A stretch of DNA of 64,000 nucleotides, taken from NCBI RefSeq assembly GCF_023101205.1, contig NZ_CP078078.1, positions 1,488,001 to 1,552,000 on the forward strand, given 5' to 3'. The position numbers and the translations under genes were made by a program. The notes below the pieces were generated by a model, which did no database searches, was not told the origin of the DNA, and worked only from the letters and a program-made list of their open reading frames with translations. This DNA comes from Microbacterium aurugineum (GTDB taxonomy: Bacteria; Actinomycetota; Actinomycetes; Actinomycetales; Microbacteriaceae). Shown here piece after piece: positions 33,336-41,300 of the stretch; within the stretch, counting starts at the first letter, position 1, and every line of letters starts with the position of its first letter.

Positions 33336-34223
33336 ATGGCGCGACGCATCGTCGTGAGCGGGGCCTCGGGCCTGATCGGTTCAGCCCTCGTCTCCTCCCT
33401 GCGCGCCGACGGGATCGACGTCACCGTTCTGGTCCGTCGTGCGCCGCACGGAGCGGGTGAGGCGCAATGGGCACCGGGGGAGCGTCCGCTCGATCCGGAC
33501 GTGCTCGCCGGTGCGGAAGCCGTCGTCGCGCTCGGCGGCGCCAGCGTCGGCCGTCTGCCCTGGACACGCCGCTACCGCGCGGAACTCGTCGATTCGCGCT
33601 TGCAGACGACCCGCACCATGACGACGGCCCTGCGTGCCCTGCGCTCGGATGCGCCGGCACTGGTCTCGGCGTCCGCTGTCGGGTACTACGGGTCCGCTCC
33701 CGGCGAAGTCCTCACGGAGGAGTCCGCAGCCGGTGAGACCTTTCTCGCCGATCTGACCGTGCGCTGGGAGGCCGAGGCTCGACGCGCCGAGGACCACACC
33801 AGGGTCGCGCTGCTCCGCACCGCCCCCGTGATCCATCGTCGCGGAGTGCTCAAGCCGCTCATCCAGCTGACCCGCTTCGGCGTCTCCGGTCCTCTCGGAC
33901 GCGGAACACAGGTCTGGCCCTGGATCTCGCTCGACGATGAGGTCCGGGGGATCCGGCACGTCCTGGACACGAAGCTCGCCGGACCGGTCAACCTCACGGG
34001 GCCGACCCCCGCGTCTGCGAACGACATCGGCCGGGAGCTCGCTGCGCGCATGCACAGACCGTTCTGGCTCCCCGCGCCGGCCTGGGCTCTGCGCCTCGCC
34101 CTCGGCGACGCAGCGGACTCGCTGCTCCTTCCGGACGCCGATGTGCGGCCGCGGGTTCTGGAGCGCGGGGGCTTCGAGTTCGCTCATCCGACGGTCGCTC
34201 AGGCGGTCGCCGCCGCGCTGTGA
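33336..34223 (+). CDS. TIGR01777 family NAD-dependent epimerase/dehydratase-like (YfcH/SDR39U1)
   Basis: This 295-residue atypical SDR has SGASGLIGSALVSSL as its nucleotide-binding motif, VSASAVGYYG with the active-site Ser/Tyr region, and C-terminal FWLPAPAWALRLALGD and LPDADVRPRVLERGGFEF blocks typical of the family. The physiological reaction is not known. I chose the ATG at 33336, with AGGAAG nine bases upstream, because the dinucleotide fold starts there. A TACGCT box near 33282 gives a leader of about 45 bases. Confidence 0.87.
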   Translation: MARRIVVSGASGLIGSALVSSLRADGIDVTVLVRRAPHGAGEAQWAPGERPLDPDVLAGAEAVVALGGASVGRLPWTRRYRAELVDSRLQTTRTMTTALRALRSDAPALVSASAVGYYGSAPGEVLTEESAAGETFLADLTVRWEAEARRAEDHTRVALLRTAPVIHRRGVLKPLIQLTRFGVSGPLGRGTQVWPWISLDDEVRGIRHVLDTKLAGPVNLTGPTPASANDIGRELAARMHRPFWLPAPAWALRLALGDAADSLLLPDADVRPRVLERGGFEFAHPTVAQAVAAAL

Positions 34224-34281
34224 GCATTTCCGACGGCGTTCCCCCTGCCGGAGAGGCGCACTGCACTGCGAGACTGAGCGC

Positions 34282-35235
34282 ATGGAGATCATCGAGAACT
34301 CGAAGCTCACGGTCGTCGGCGCGGGAAGCGTGGGATCCAGCGTCGCCTACGCCGCACTGATCCGCGGATCTGCGCGTCATGTCGCGCTCTACGACATCGC
34401 CACCGAGAAGGTCGAGGCGGAGGTCCTCGACCTCGCGCACGGAACGCAGTTCACGGGTTCGAGCGACATCGTCGGTGGCAGCGACATCTCGGTGGCCGCG
34501 GGTTCGCACGTCGTCGTGATCACGGCGGGAGCCAAGCAGAAGCCGGGACAGACCCGGATCGAGCTCGCTGAGGTCAATGCGGGGATCATCCGCCGCATGA
34601 TGCCCGAACTGCTCGAGGTCGCACCGAACGCGGTGTACGTGATCGTCACCAACCCGTGCGACGTGCTCACCGTGATCGCTCAGGAGGAGACCGGACTCCC
34701 GCCGGAGCGGATCTTCGCGTCCGGTACGGTGCTCGACACCTCGCGGCTGCGCTGGAAGCTTGCCGAGAGGGCGGGCGTGTCGACGGCCAGTGTCCACGCC
34801 CATATCGTCGGCGAGCACGGTGACACGGAGTTCCCGTTGTGGTCTCGGGCGACCATCGGCACCGTGCCGATCCTCGAGTGGGAGACGCCGGGACACCCCC
34901 GGTTCACCCTCGAGGAGTTGCAGGAGATCGCCGTCGACGTGCGCGATGCCGCCTACAAGGTCATCCTCGGCAAGGGGGCGACGAACTACGCCATCGGGCT
35001 GTCGAGTGCGCGAATCGTCGAGGCCATCCTTCACGACGAGCACGCCGTCATGCCCGTGAGCACGGTGTTGCGCGACTTCCACGGTGTCGACGGAGTCGCG
35101 CTGTCGGTGCCTTCGATCGTCAGTGCGACGGGCGCTGTCCCGATCCGCAACACGTCGTTCTCCGACCACGAGCTCGCGCTGCTGCGGCAGTCCGCCGACG
35201 CGTTGACGGCGGCTGCGGCGTCTCTGCACCCGTGA
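34282..35235 (+). CDS. ldh: L-lactate dehydrogenase
   Basis: This 317-residue NAD enzyme interconverts pyruvate and L-lactate. It has VGAGSVGSSVAYA for NAD, the Asp in VALYD, KPGQTR with the substrate-binding Arg on the mobile loop, and the catalytic His in GEHGDTEFPLWS. The loop sequence AGAKQKPGQTR favours lactate over malate. GAGACT lies six bases before the ATG, in the leaderless position. It is separated from the preceding gene by 58 bases. Confidence 0.94.
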   Translation: MEIIENSKLTVVGAGSVGSSVAYAALIRGSARHVALYDIATEKVEAEVLDLAHGTQFTGSSDIVGGSDISVAAGSHVVVITAGAKQKPGQTRIELAEVNAGIIRRMMPELLEVAPNAVYVIVTNPCDVLTVIAQEETGLPPERIFASGTVLDTSRLRWKLAERAGVSTASVHAHIVGEHGDTEFPLWSRATIGTVPILEWETPGHPRFTLEELQEIAVDVRDAAYKVILGKGATNYAIGLSSARIVEAILHDEHAVMPVSTVLRDFHGVDGVALSVPSIVSATGAVPIRNTSFSDHELALLRQSADALTAAAASLHP

Positions 35236-35272
35236 GCGGGGCGCCGGTGCGCGACCGGCACCCCGCGTCGGC

Positions 35273-36037
35273 TCAGCGCCCGTGCGGGTCGGTGGCGTTC
35301 AGCGTGGCGACGACCCGGTCGTAGTCACCGCGGGCCTCTCCGTAGCGGAGGAATTTCACGCGTTCCACCTGGATCTCGGTGGCGTTCGGCCGCGACTCGA
35401 TCAGCTCCATCACTTCGTCGATGAACTCGTTGAGCGGCATAGCGGACTCGTTCTCCTCATGTCCGGGCATGAGAGGCGTGCGCACCGCCGGCGGTTCCAG
35501 CTCGAGCACCGACACACTGCTCCCTTCGAGCTGCAGGCGCAGGGATTCGCTGAGCATGTGGATCGCGGCCTTGCTGGCGTTGTAGCTCGGCGTCGCGCGG
35601 AGCGGGGCGAAGGCGAGGCCGGACGAGACCGTCATGATCGTCGCTTCCGGCTGCGCGCGCAGATGCTCGACGAAAGCGGCGCTCAGCCGGATCGGCCCGA
35701 GGATGTTCGTCTCGACGGTCTCCTCGGCGGTGGAGAGGAATCCGGTGGGCGTGGTCCAGTCCTCGGCTCGCATGACACCGGCCATCGTGATCAGCACGTT
35801 CAGGGCGGGGTGCTCTGCGAGGACAGCTCGGGAGGCCGCATGGATGCTGTCGGCGTCGGTCGTGTCGATCCGCACCGTGTGGATACCGGGGTGCTCGCCG
35901 GCGATGGCCGTGAGCCGGTCTTCGCGGCGTCCTCCCACGATCACGGTGTTGCCGCGTGCATGCAGACGCACGGCGAGGGCGAGGCCGATGCCGCTCGTCG
36001 CGCCCGGGATGAAGATGGTGTTTCCGCTGATGTTCAT
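35273..36037 (-). CDS. SDR family oxidoreductase (DltE-like)
   Basis: This 254-residue short-chain dehydrogenase has PGATSGIGLALAVRL, the NAG-equivalent ITMAGVMRAEDW, the Ser in MTVSSGLAF and Tyr/Lys in SYNASKAAIHML. The length and the C-terminal ELEPPAVRT fit the DltE/YvrD-like group. It is divergent from an XRE-type regulator with 100 bp between the starts, which contain a perfect palindrome, so it is the likely regulated target. GAGGCT lies six bases before the ATG. Confidence 0.87.
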   Translation of the reverse strand: MNISGNTIFIPGATSGIGLALAVRLHARGNTVIVGGRREDRLTAIAGEHPGIHTVRIDTTDADSIHAASRAVLAEHPALNVLITMAGVMRAEDWTTPTGFLSTAEETVETNILGPIRLSAAFVEHLRAQPEATIMTVSSGLAFAPLRATPSYNASKAAIHMLSESLRLQLEGSSVSVLELEPPAVRTPLMPGHEENESAMPLNEFIDEVMELIESRPNATEIQVERVKFLRYGEARGDYDRVVATLNATDPHGR

Positions 36038-36083
36038 ACGATCAGCCTCGGCGTCTCGGAACCGCCCCTCCAGAGAGCGGTCA

Positions 36084-36106
36084 TCCAGGGATCACCGGTC
36101 CCTGGA
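36084..36106. promoter_or_regulatory. Palindrome between the SDR and XRE-regulator genes
   Basis: TCCAGGGA (36084-36091) and TCCCTGGA (36099-36106) form a perfect 8-bp inverted repeat with a 7-bp spacer. It sits near the -35 of the regulator promoter (GATACT at 36126-36131) and about 50-70 bp upstream of the SDR start. It is the best operator candidate for the regulator. Confidence 0.7.
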
Positions 36107-36137
36107 ACCTGCGCGGACGTCGGGGGATACTTCAGAG

Positions 36138-36974
36138 GTGGATCGTGATGCACTGGCCGAGTTCCTGCTCCGGCGACGTGAGGCACTGCGGCCTGCCGAC
36201 GTGGGACTTCCGTCCGGACCTCGACGCCGGACCTCCGGGTTGCGCAGAGAAGAGGTGGCACAGCTGGCGACCATGTCGACGGACTACTACACGCGCCTGG
36301 AGCAGCGGCGGGGACCCCAGCCCAGCGTGCAGATCCTCTCCTCCCTGGCACGTGCTCTGCGCCTGACCGAAGACGAGCGCGACTACCTCTTCCGGCTCTG
36401 CGGACACAGCGCCCCGGACCGCGCCCCCCTCACCGAGTACGTGCGTCCCGGCATCCTCCGCGTGCTCGACCGGCTGCACGACACCCCGGCATTCGTCGTC
36501 TCGCTGCTCGATGAAGTTCTCGTGCAGAACGATGCCTCCCGCGCTCTCGTGGGCGATTCGACCGCACTCACCGGGCTCGACCGGAGCGGCATCTACCGCT
36601 GGTTCGCCCATCCCGACGTCGAGCGGCGGCGATATCGCGAGGTCGATCACCCGCGACAGGCTCGTGCCCTCGTCGGCGCTCTGCGCGCCGCACACGGGGT
36701 GATGGGTCCCCGGTCGCGGGCGGGGGAGATCGTCGAGGCGCTGTCAGCCCGGAGCCCGGAGTTCGTGGAGCTGTGGGAGGCGCACGTGGTGAGCCGACGG
36801 TTCGAGCAGCACAAAGTGATGGTGCACCCGGAGCTGGGGGAGATCGAGGTCGACTGCCAGGCGCTGTTCAGTGAGGACGAATCGCAGGCGCTGATCGTCC
36901 TCACCGCCGCACCCGGGAGCGAATCGGCGGGCAAGCTCGAGTTCCTTCGCGTGCTCGGCACGCAGCGCGTCTGA
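36138..36974 (+). CDS. XRE regulator with MmyB-like ligand-binding domain
   Basis: This 278-residue protein has an N-terminal helix-turn-helix (about 8-75; LRREEVAQLATMSTDYYTRLEQ in two parts, then ARALRLTEDERDYLFRL) and a C-terminal PAS-like MmyB domain that binds small hydrophobic ligands. Members often control an adjacent SDR gene, exactly as here. The start is GTG at 36138 with GATACT six bases upstream. An ATG-initiated longer form is unlikely, as the domain begins at once. Confidence 0.88.
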   Translation: MDRDALAEFLLRRREALRPADVGLPSGPRRRTSGLRREEVAQLATMSTDYYTRLEQRRGPQPSVQILSSLARALRLTEDERDYLFRLCGHSAPDRAPLTEYVRPGILRVLDRLHDTPAFVVSLLDEVLVQNDASRALVGDSTALTGLDRSGIYRWFAHPDVERRRYREVDHPRQARALVGALRAAHGVMGPRSRAGEIVEALSARSPEFVELWEAHVVSRRFEQHKVMVHPELGEIEVDCQALFSEDESQALIVLTAAPGSESAGKLEFLRVLGTQRV

Positions 36975-36986
36975 CGCGATACCGGG

Positions 36987-37835
36987 TCAGGACTCCTCGT
37001 GCGTCCGGGGATCCGCGTCGAACAGTCGTCCGTCCGGACGTCCGAGCGCGGTGATGGCCGTGACCTCGCCTTCGTCGAGCACGACTTCTGCGGCGGCGAG
37101 GTTCGCGACCTGGTGCTCCAGCGTCGAGGCCTTCGGAATCGACACCGTCCCTCGTGCCACGTGCCAGGCGAGCACGACCTGGGCAGGAGAGATCGCGTGC
37201 GCCGCGGCGACTTCGCGGATCACCGCCTCGTCGAGCAGCGCCTTCGCGCGACCGAGGGGGCTCCAGGCTTCCGTGAGGATGCCCTTCTCCCGGTGGTATG
37301 CGAGTTGCTCCTCCTGGGGGAAGTAGGGGTGCACCTCGATCTGGTTGACGACCGGACGGACACCGGTCTCGGCTTCGATGCGCTCCACATGCTCCGGGAG
37401 GAAGTTCGAGACGCCGATCTGCCGCACGACGCCACGGGACTGTGCATCGACCAGAGCGGCCCACGCCTGGACGTACTCGTCCTGGCTGGGGTTCGGCCAG
37501 TGGATGAGGTGCAGATCCGTCATGTCGAGTCCCAGGCGCGAGCGGCTCTCCTCGATGCTGTCGCGCGCTCTCTCGGACGGGTGGTGGCGGCCGGGGAGCT
37601 TCGTCGTGACGACGATCTCCGAGCGATCCACCTCTGCGGCGGCGACTCCCCGGCCGACCGAGCCCTCATTCTCGTAGTTGAAAGCCGTGTCGATGAGCCG
37701 GTAGCCCGCCCCGATGCCCCCGGCGACGGCATCCGCTCCGCTATCGCCGTTCAGTCGATAGGTGCCGAGGCCGATGGCCGGAAGGGCGAAGCCGTTGTGC
37801 GCGGTGAACGAGGGGACGACGGGTCGAGTGGTCAC
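36987..37835 (-). CDS. Aldo/keto reductase
   Basis: This 282-residue TIM-barrel NADPH reductase has GFALPAIGLGTYRL, the catalytic Asp/Tyr in LIDTAFNYENEGSVG, the Lys in VVTTKLPG, the His in LHLIHWPNP, and the coenzyme motif SIPKASTLEHQVANL near the C-terminus. The sequence is close to the 2,5-diketo-gluconate reductase-like AKR5 group. The substrate is not predictable. The start is GTG at 37835 with AAGGAG five bases before it. It is convergent with the XRE regulator. Confidence 0.9.
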   Translation of the reverse strand: MTTRPVVPSFTAHNGFALPAIGLGTYRLNGDSGADAVAGGIGAGYRLIDTAFNYENEGSVGRGVAAAEVDRSEIVVTTKLPGRHHPSERARDSIEESRSRLGLDMTDLHLIHWPNPSQDEYVQAWAALVDAQSRGVVRQIGVSNFLPEHVERIEAETGVRPVVNQIEVHPYFPQEEQLAYHREKGILTEAWSPLGRAKALLDEAVIREVAAAHAISPAQVVLAWHVARGTVSIPKASTLEHQVANLAAAEVVLDEGEVTAITALGRPDGRLFDADPRTHEES

Positions 37836-37877
37836 GATTCTCCTTCTGGGCGTTTCTCCCGAGCGTACGCTGGAGGG

Positions 37878-38300
37878 ATGACAAAGGACGCGGACACGGC
37901 GCTGGATGACGCTTCGGCTGTCGAGACGTCGCGGTGCCCGTGCTCCTCCGGAGACGTGTTCGGACGGTGCTGCGCACCGTTGCTGCGAGGCGCACCGGCC
38001 CCGACCGCGGAACGGCTCATGCGCTCCCGCTACACCGCGTTCCGCCTCGGCGATGCCGCGCATCTGTTGCGGACCTGGCACCCGACGACGAGGCCCCAGG
38101 CCATCGAGTTCGACCCGGAGCTGCACTGGCGGCGTCTGATCGTCCTGGATCGCGGGGCGGGTGGTCCGTTCGATCGGGAGGGCGTCGTGGAGTTCGAGGC
38201 CTTCTGGCGCCAGGGCGCGGAGCGCGGTTCCTTGCACGAGCGCAGCCGCTTCGTGCGCGAGGACCGACAGTGGCTCTACGTCGACGGAGACGTCCGCTGA
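37878..38300 (+). CDS. YchJ family protein with SEC-C zinc motif
   Basis: This 140-residue protein has an N-terminal SEC-C-type knuckle (CPCSSGDVFGRCC) and the YchJ/UPF0225 body with LMRSRYTAFRLGDAAHLLRTWH and GVVEFEAFWRQG, an NTF2-like fold. The function is unknown. TACGCT ends six bases before the ATG at 37878, and GGAGGG fills the gap, so it could be translated either as a leaderless or as a short-leader mRNA. It is divergent from the aldo/keto reductase gene. Confidence 0.87.
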   Translation: MTKDADTALDDASAVETSRCPCSSGDVFGRCCAPLLRGAPAPTAERLMRSRYTAFRLGDAAHLLRTWHPTTRPQAIEFDPELHWRRLIVLDRGAGGPFDREGVVEFEAFWRQGAERGSLHERSRFVREDRQWLYVDGDVR

Positions 38301-38336
38301 TGGGCGGATGTCGCTGTAGCGACTAGATTTGAGAGC

Positions 38337-39071
38337 GTGAACGCCAGCCCCGAGAACCAGCGCACCCTGCTCGACATCGCCGACCTGGATCGGCGCATCG
38401 CGCAGGCAGAGCGTGCACGAACGAAGCCGAGTCAGGCGGGCCGCATCACCGAACTCGTCGCCATCCGTCAGGAGCAGCTCCGTGAGCTGACCGCTCTCAC
38501 CGGTGCCCGCGATGACGTGCGCACCGAACTGACACGGCTCGAATCCGACGTCGCGGTCGTCGCGGCGCGTCGGAACCGCGATGCCGAGCGCCTCGCCACG
38601 GCCACGAACCCGAAGGACGCACAGGCCCTCGAGCACGAACTGGCGAGCCTCGCCAAGCGGCAGAGCGATCTCGAAGACGCGCAGCTCGACGTGATGGGAC
38701 GACTCGAAGAGGCGGAGGCCTCCGTCGCCGCGCAGCAGGCGCTGCTGGAGACGACGACGGCGGAAGGCACGTCGCTCACGGCCCAGGCGAAGGCCGACGT
38801 CGCGGCGGCGACCGATCTGGGGAGTCAGCTCGCCCGCGACCGTGCGGCTGTCGCCGAGAGCGTGCCGCCGCAGTTGCTCGCCGAGTACTCGCGCCGCGCA
38901 GCGAACAGTGCGGGCGCGGCGTTGCTCACCCGGGGAACCTGTGAAGGCTGCCGCATCCTGCTCCCCAGCACCGACCTGAACGACATCCGTCGTGCGGCGG
39001 ACGACCTCGTCGTGTCGTGCCCCGAGTGCGGCTGCATCCTGGTTCGTACCGAGGAGTCCGGGCTCGCATGA
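38337..39071 (+). CDS. Coiled-coil protein with C-terminal zinc ribbon
   Basis: This 244-residue protein consists of a long antiparallel coiled coil (about 10-190) and a C4 zinc ribbon with GTCEGCRILLP and CPECGCILV. The family (DUF164/CT398-like) occurs in most Actinobacteria, often beside RNase H or the polymerase gene found here. Its exact role is unknown, though an envelope or nucleic-acid scaffolding function has been proposed. It starts at GTG 38337; TAGATT ends seven bases upstream (leaderless). Confidence 0.87.
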   Translation: MNASPENQRTLLDIADLDRRIAQAERARTKPSQAGRITELVAIRQEQLRELTALTGARDDVRTELTRLESDVAVVAARRNRDAERLATATNPKDAQALEHELASLAKRQSDLEDAQLDVMGRLEEAEASVAAQQALLETTTAEGTSLTAQAKADVAAATDLGSQLARDRAAVAESVPPQLLAEYSRRAANSAGAALLTRGTCEGCRILLPSTDLNDIRRAADDLVVSCPECGCILVRTEESGLA

Positions 39072-39093
39072 GCGGTGCCCGCACGCACCGCTC

Positions 39094-40794
39094 ATGACGG
39101 TGCCGGCGTCGGGCGTCGAACGGCGGATCGCGCTGATCTCGCTGGGGCCGCAGGACCACGTCGCCATCGAGCTCGATGCCGACGACGAAGAGCAGAGCCG
39201 CACGCCACTGCGCTCAGACGATCTCGCGACGTGGGTGCAGTCCGTCGAGGCCGCCGACGCTCCGCGATGGATCATGCGTTCGGCCGTGGAGACGTACGCG
39301 CTTCTGCTCGCCGACGGGGTGCGGATCGCGCGCAGTCATGATCTGGTACTCTGCCACGCGATCCTCCGGGACACGTCCTCGGTGGAGACTCCGCTGCCGT
39401 CCTCCCCGGAATGGGAGCGTCGCGAGCCCACCGTGGCGTTGCCCTCGCTGTTCGATGTGTTCGACGATGAGCGAGGCGACGATCCGATCGCCTCGACCCT
39501 CGATCAATACCGTGCGCAGCGCCGGGTGATCGCTGGCGCGCCGGACGGACGCCTCACTCTGCTGTGCGCCGCGGAGTCGGCGGGCGGTCTCATCGCGGAG
39601 GAGATGCGGGTCGCGGGCCTGCCCTGGGATGAGGACGTGCACGATGCGATCCTGACCGAGACCCTGGGCACCCGTCCGGTCGCCGGAGGCGTGCCGAGCC
39701 GGATGGTCGAGCTCGGTGATCGCGTGCGAGACCTCTTGGGGGACGCATCCCTTCACCTCGACAGCCAGCAGAAGCTGCTCCGCGCGTTGCACCGCGTGGG
39801 GGTGCAGGTCGAGTCCACGAGTCGGTGGGAGCTCGCTGAACACGATCACCCGGTCGTCGAACCGCTGCTCGCGTACAAGAAGTTGTCCCGGCTCCTGAGC
39901 GCCAATGGCTGGGCCTGGCTCGCCGAGTGGGTGCATGACGGGCGGTTCCGTCCGGTGTACATCCCCGGGGGCGTGGTCACCGGACGATGGGCGTCGGCCG
40001 GCGGGGGAGCGCTGCAGTTGCCTCGCAGCCTTCGTCCTGCGGTGCGTGCCGATCCCGGATGGACCCTCGTCGTCGCCGACGTGGCGCAGCTGGAGCCCCG
40101 CATGCTCGCCGCGATGGCTTCGGACGAGGCGATGGCGCTCGCGGCGCGGGGGAGCGACCTCTACGCCGGCGTCGTCGACTCCGGTGCGGTCGCGACGCGG
40201 GAGGAGGCGAAGTACGCGGTGCTGGGAGCGATGTACGGCGCCACGACGGGAGACAGCGGACGATTGGTGCCGCGCCTGCGCAAGGTGTACCCGCGCGCGA
40301 TGGCGTTGGTCGACGCGGCGGCACGCACCGGTGAGGACGGAGGAATCGTGTCCACGTGGCTCGGCCGTTCGTCGCCGCGGCCGTCGACGGAGTGGATGCG
40401 TCTGCAGTCGGATGCGACGGGGGCCGATGCCGAGCCGGCGGTGGTGGCGCTCGCCCGACGCAGGGCACGCGATTGGGGACGCTTCACGCGCAACTTCGTG
40501 GTGCAGGGAACCGCTGCGGAATGGTCGCTCATCTGGCTCGCCGAGATTCGTCATCGCCTGCAGCTGATCCCGGAGGTTTCCACGGCGGCCGCGGCCTCCG
40601 GTCCGTTCGCGCGGGTGCCGCACCTCGCCTTCTTCCTGCACGACGAGGTGATCCTGCACGTCCCGCAGGAGCATGCGGAGACCGCGGCTGAGGCGGTCCG
40701 GGAAGCCGCGTCCGTCGCCACCACCCGTCTCTTCGGCTCTTTCCCGATCGATGTGCCCCTCGATCTGCGCATCGCCGAGTCCGCCGAGAAGTAG
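39094..40794 (+). CDS. Family A DNA polymerase-like protein (bifunctional exonuclease/polymerase annotation)
   Basis: This 566-residue protein is a shortened Pol I without the 5' nuclease. The polymerase domain keeps motif A (DVAQLEPRML, about 327), motif B (EEAKYAVLGAMYG, about 370-382) and motif C (LHDEV, about 515). The N-terminal third aligns in place with the 3'-5' exonuclease, but I cannot find the acidic DxE motif, so proofreading is doubtful. Such proteins sit beside the zinc-ribbon gene in many Actinobacteria, possibly for repair. I chose the ATG at 39094, 22 bases after the upstream stop codon. Confidence 0.85.
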   Translation: MTVPASGVERRIALISLGPQDHVAIELDADDEEQSRTPLRSDDLATWVQSVEAADAPRWIMRSAVETYALLLADGVRIARSHDLVLCHAILRDTSSVETPLPSSPEWERREPTVALPSLFDVFDDERGDDPIASTLDQYRAQRRVIAGAPDGRLTLLCAAESAGGLIAEEMRVAGLPWDEDVHDAILTETLGTRPVAGGVPSRMVELGDRVRDLLGDASLHLDSQQKLLRALHRVGVQVESTSRWELAEHDHPVVEPLLAYKKLSRLLSANGWAWLAEWVHDGRFRPVYIPGGVVTGRWASAGGGALQLPRSLRPAVRADPGWTLVVADVAQLEPRMLAAMASDEAMALAARGSDLYAGVVDSGAVATREEAKYAVLGAMYGATTGDSGRLVPRLRKVYPRAMALVDAAARTGEDGGIVSTWLGRSSPRPSTEWMRLQSDATGADAEPAVVALARRRARDWGRFTRNFVVQGTAAEWSLIWLAEIRHRLQLIPEVSTAAAASGPFARVPHLAFFLHDEVILHVPQEHAETAAEAVREAASVATTRLFGSFPIDVPLDLRIAESAEK

Positions 40795-40829
40795 CGGGAG
40801 CGTGCGCGGGGAGAAAGTAGACTGGGTAT

Positions 40830-41192
40830 GCGAATGGGTCGACTGGACGGTCGCGTTGCGGGGAACCGCACCGAGGAACGTCCGGGCTCCACAGGGCAGG
40901 GCGGTGGGTAACACCCACCCGGAGCAATCCGCGAGAAAGTGCCACAGAGAGTAGACCGCCCCGCAAGGGGTAAGGGTGAAAGGGTGGTGTAAGAGACCAC
41001 CGGGGGACATGGTGACATGGCCCGCCAGGTAAACCTCGTCCGGAGCAAGGTCAGACAGAGGATGTTGACGCGGCTCGCCGAGTCCTCGGGTAGACCGCTA
41101 GAGTGCCACGGCAACGTGTCGCCGAGAGAGATGACCGTCGAAGGGGCGAAGAACCCCGGAACAGAACCCGGCGTACAGGTCGGCCCATTCGC
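40830..41192 (+). ncRNA. rnpB: RNase P RNA, bacterial type A
   Basis: The ends pair as helix P1: GCGAATGGGTCGAC at 40830 with GTCGGCCCATTCGC ending at 41192. Inside are the universal blocks GAGGAACGTCCGGGCTCC, then CAGGGCAGG and GGGTAACACCC, CCACAGAGAGTAGACCGCC, and ACAGAACCCGGCGTACAGG near the 3' end. TAGACT at 40818-40823 is the likely -10, seven bases before the 5' end. This explains most of the 506 bp between the polymerase and sulfatase genes; the last 100 bases hold only the sulfatase leader. Confidence 0.95.
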
Positions 41193-41300
41193 ACCGCTTG
41201 TATCGATCGTCTCCTCCCGAAAGGGTGAGCGGCGGTTCCCGCACGAGGAGCCGCTTGCTACGTTCGCCTCCATCACGCACGAAACGACGGAGGAGAGCTC

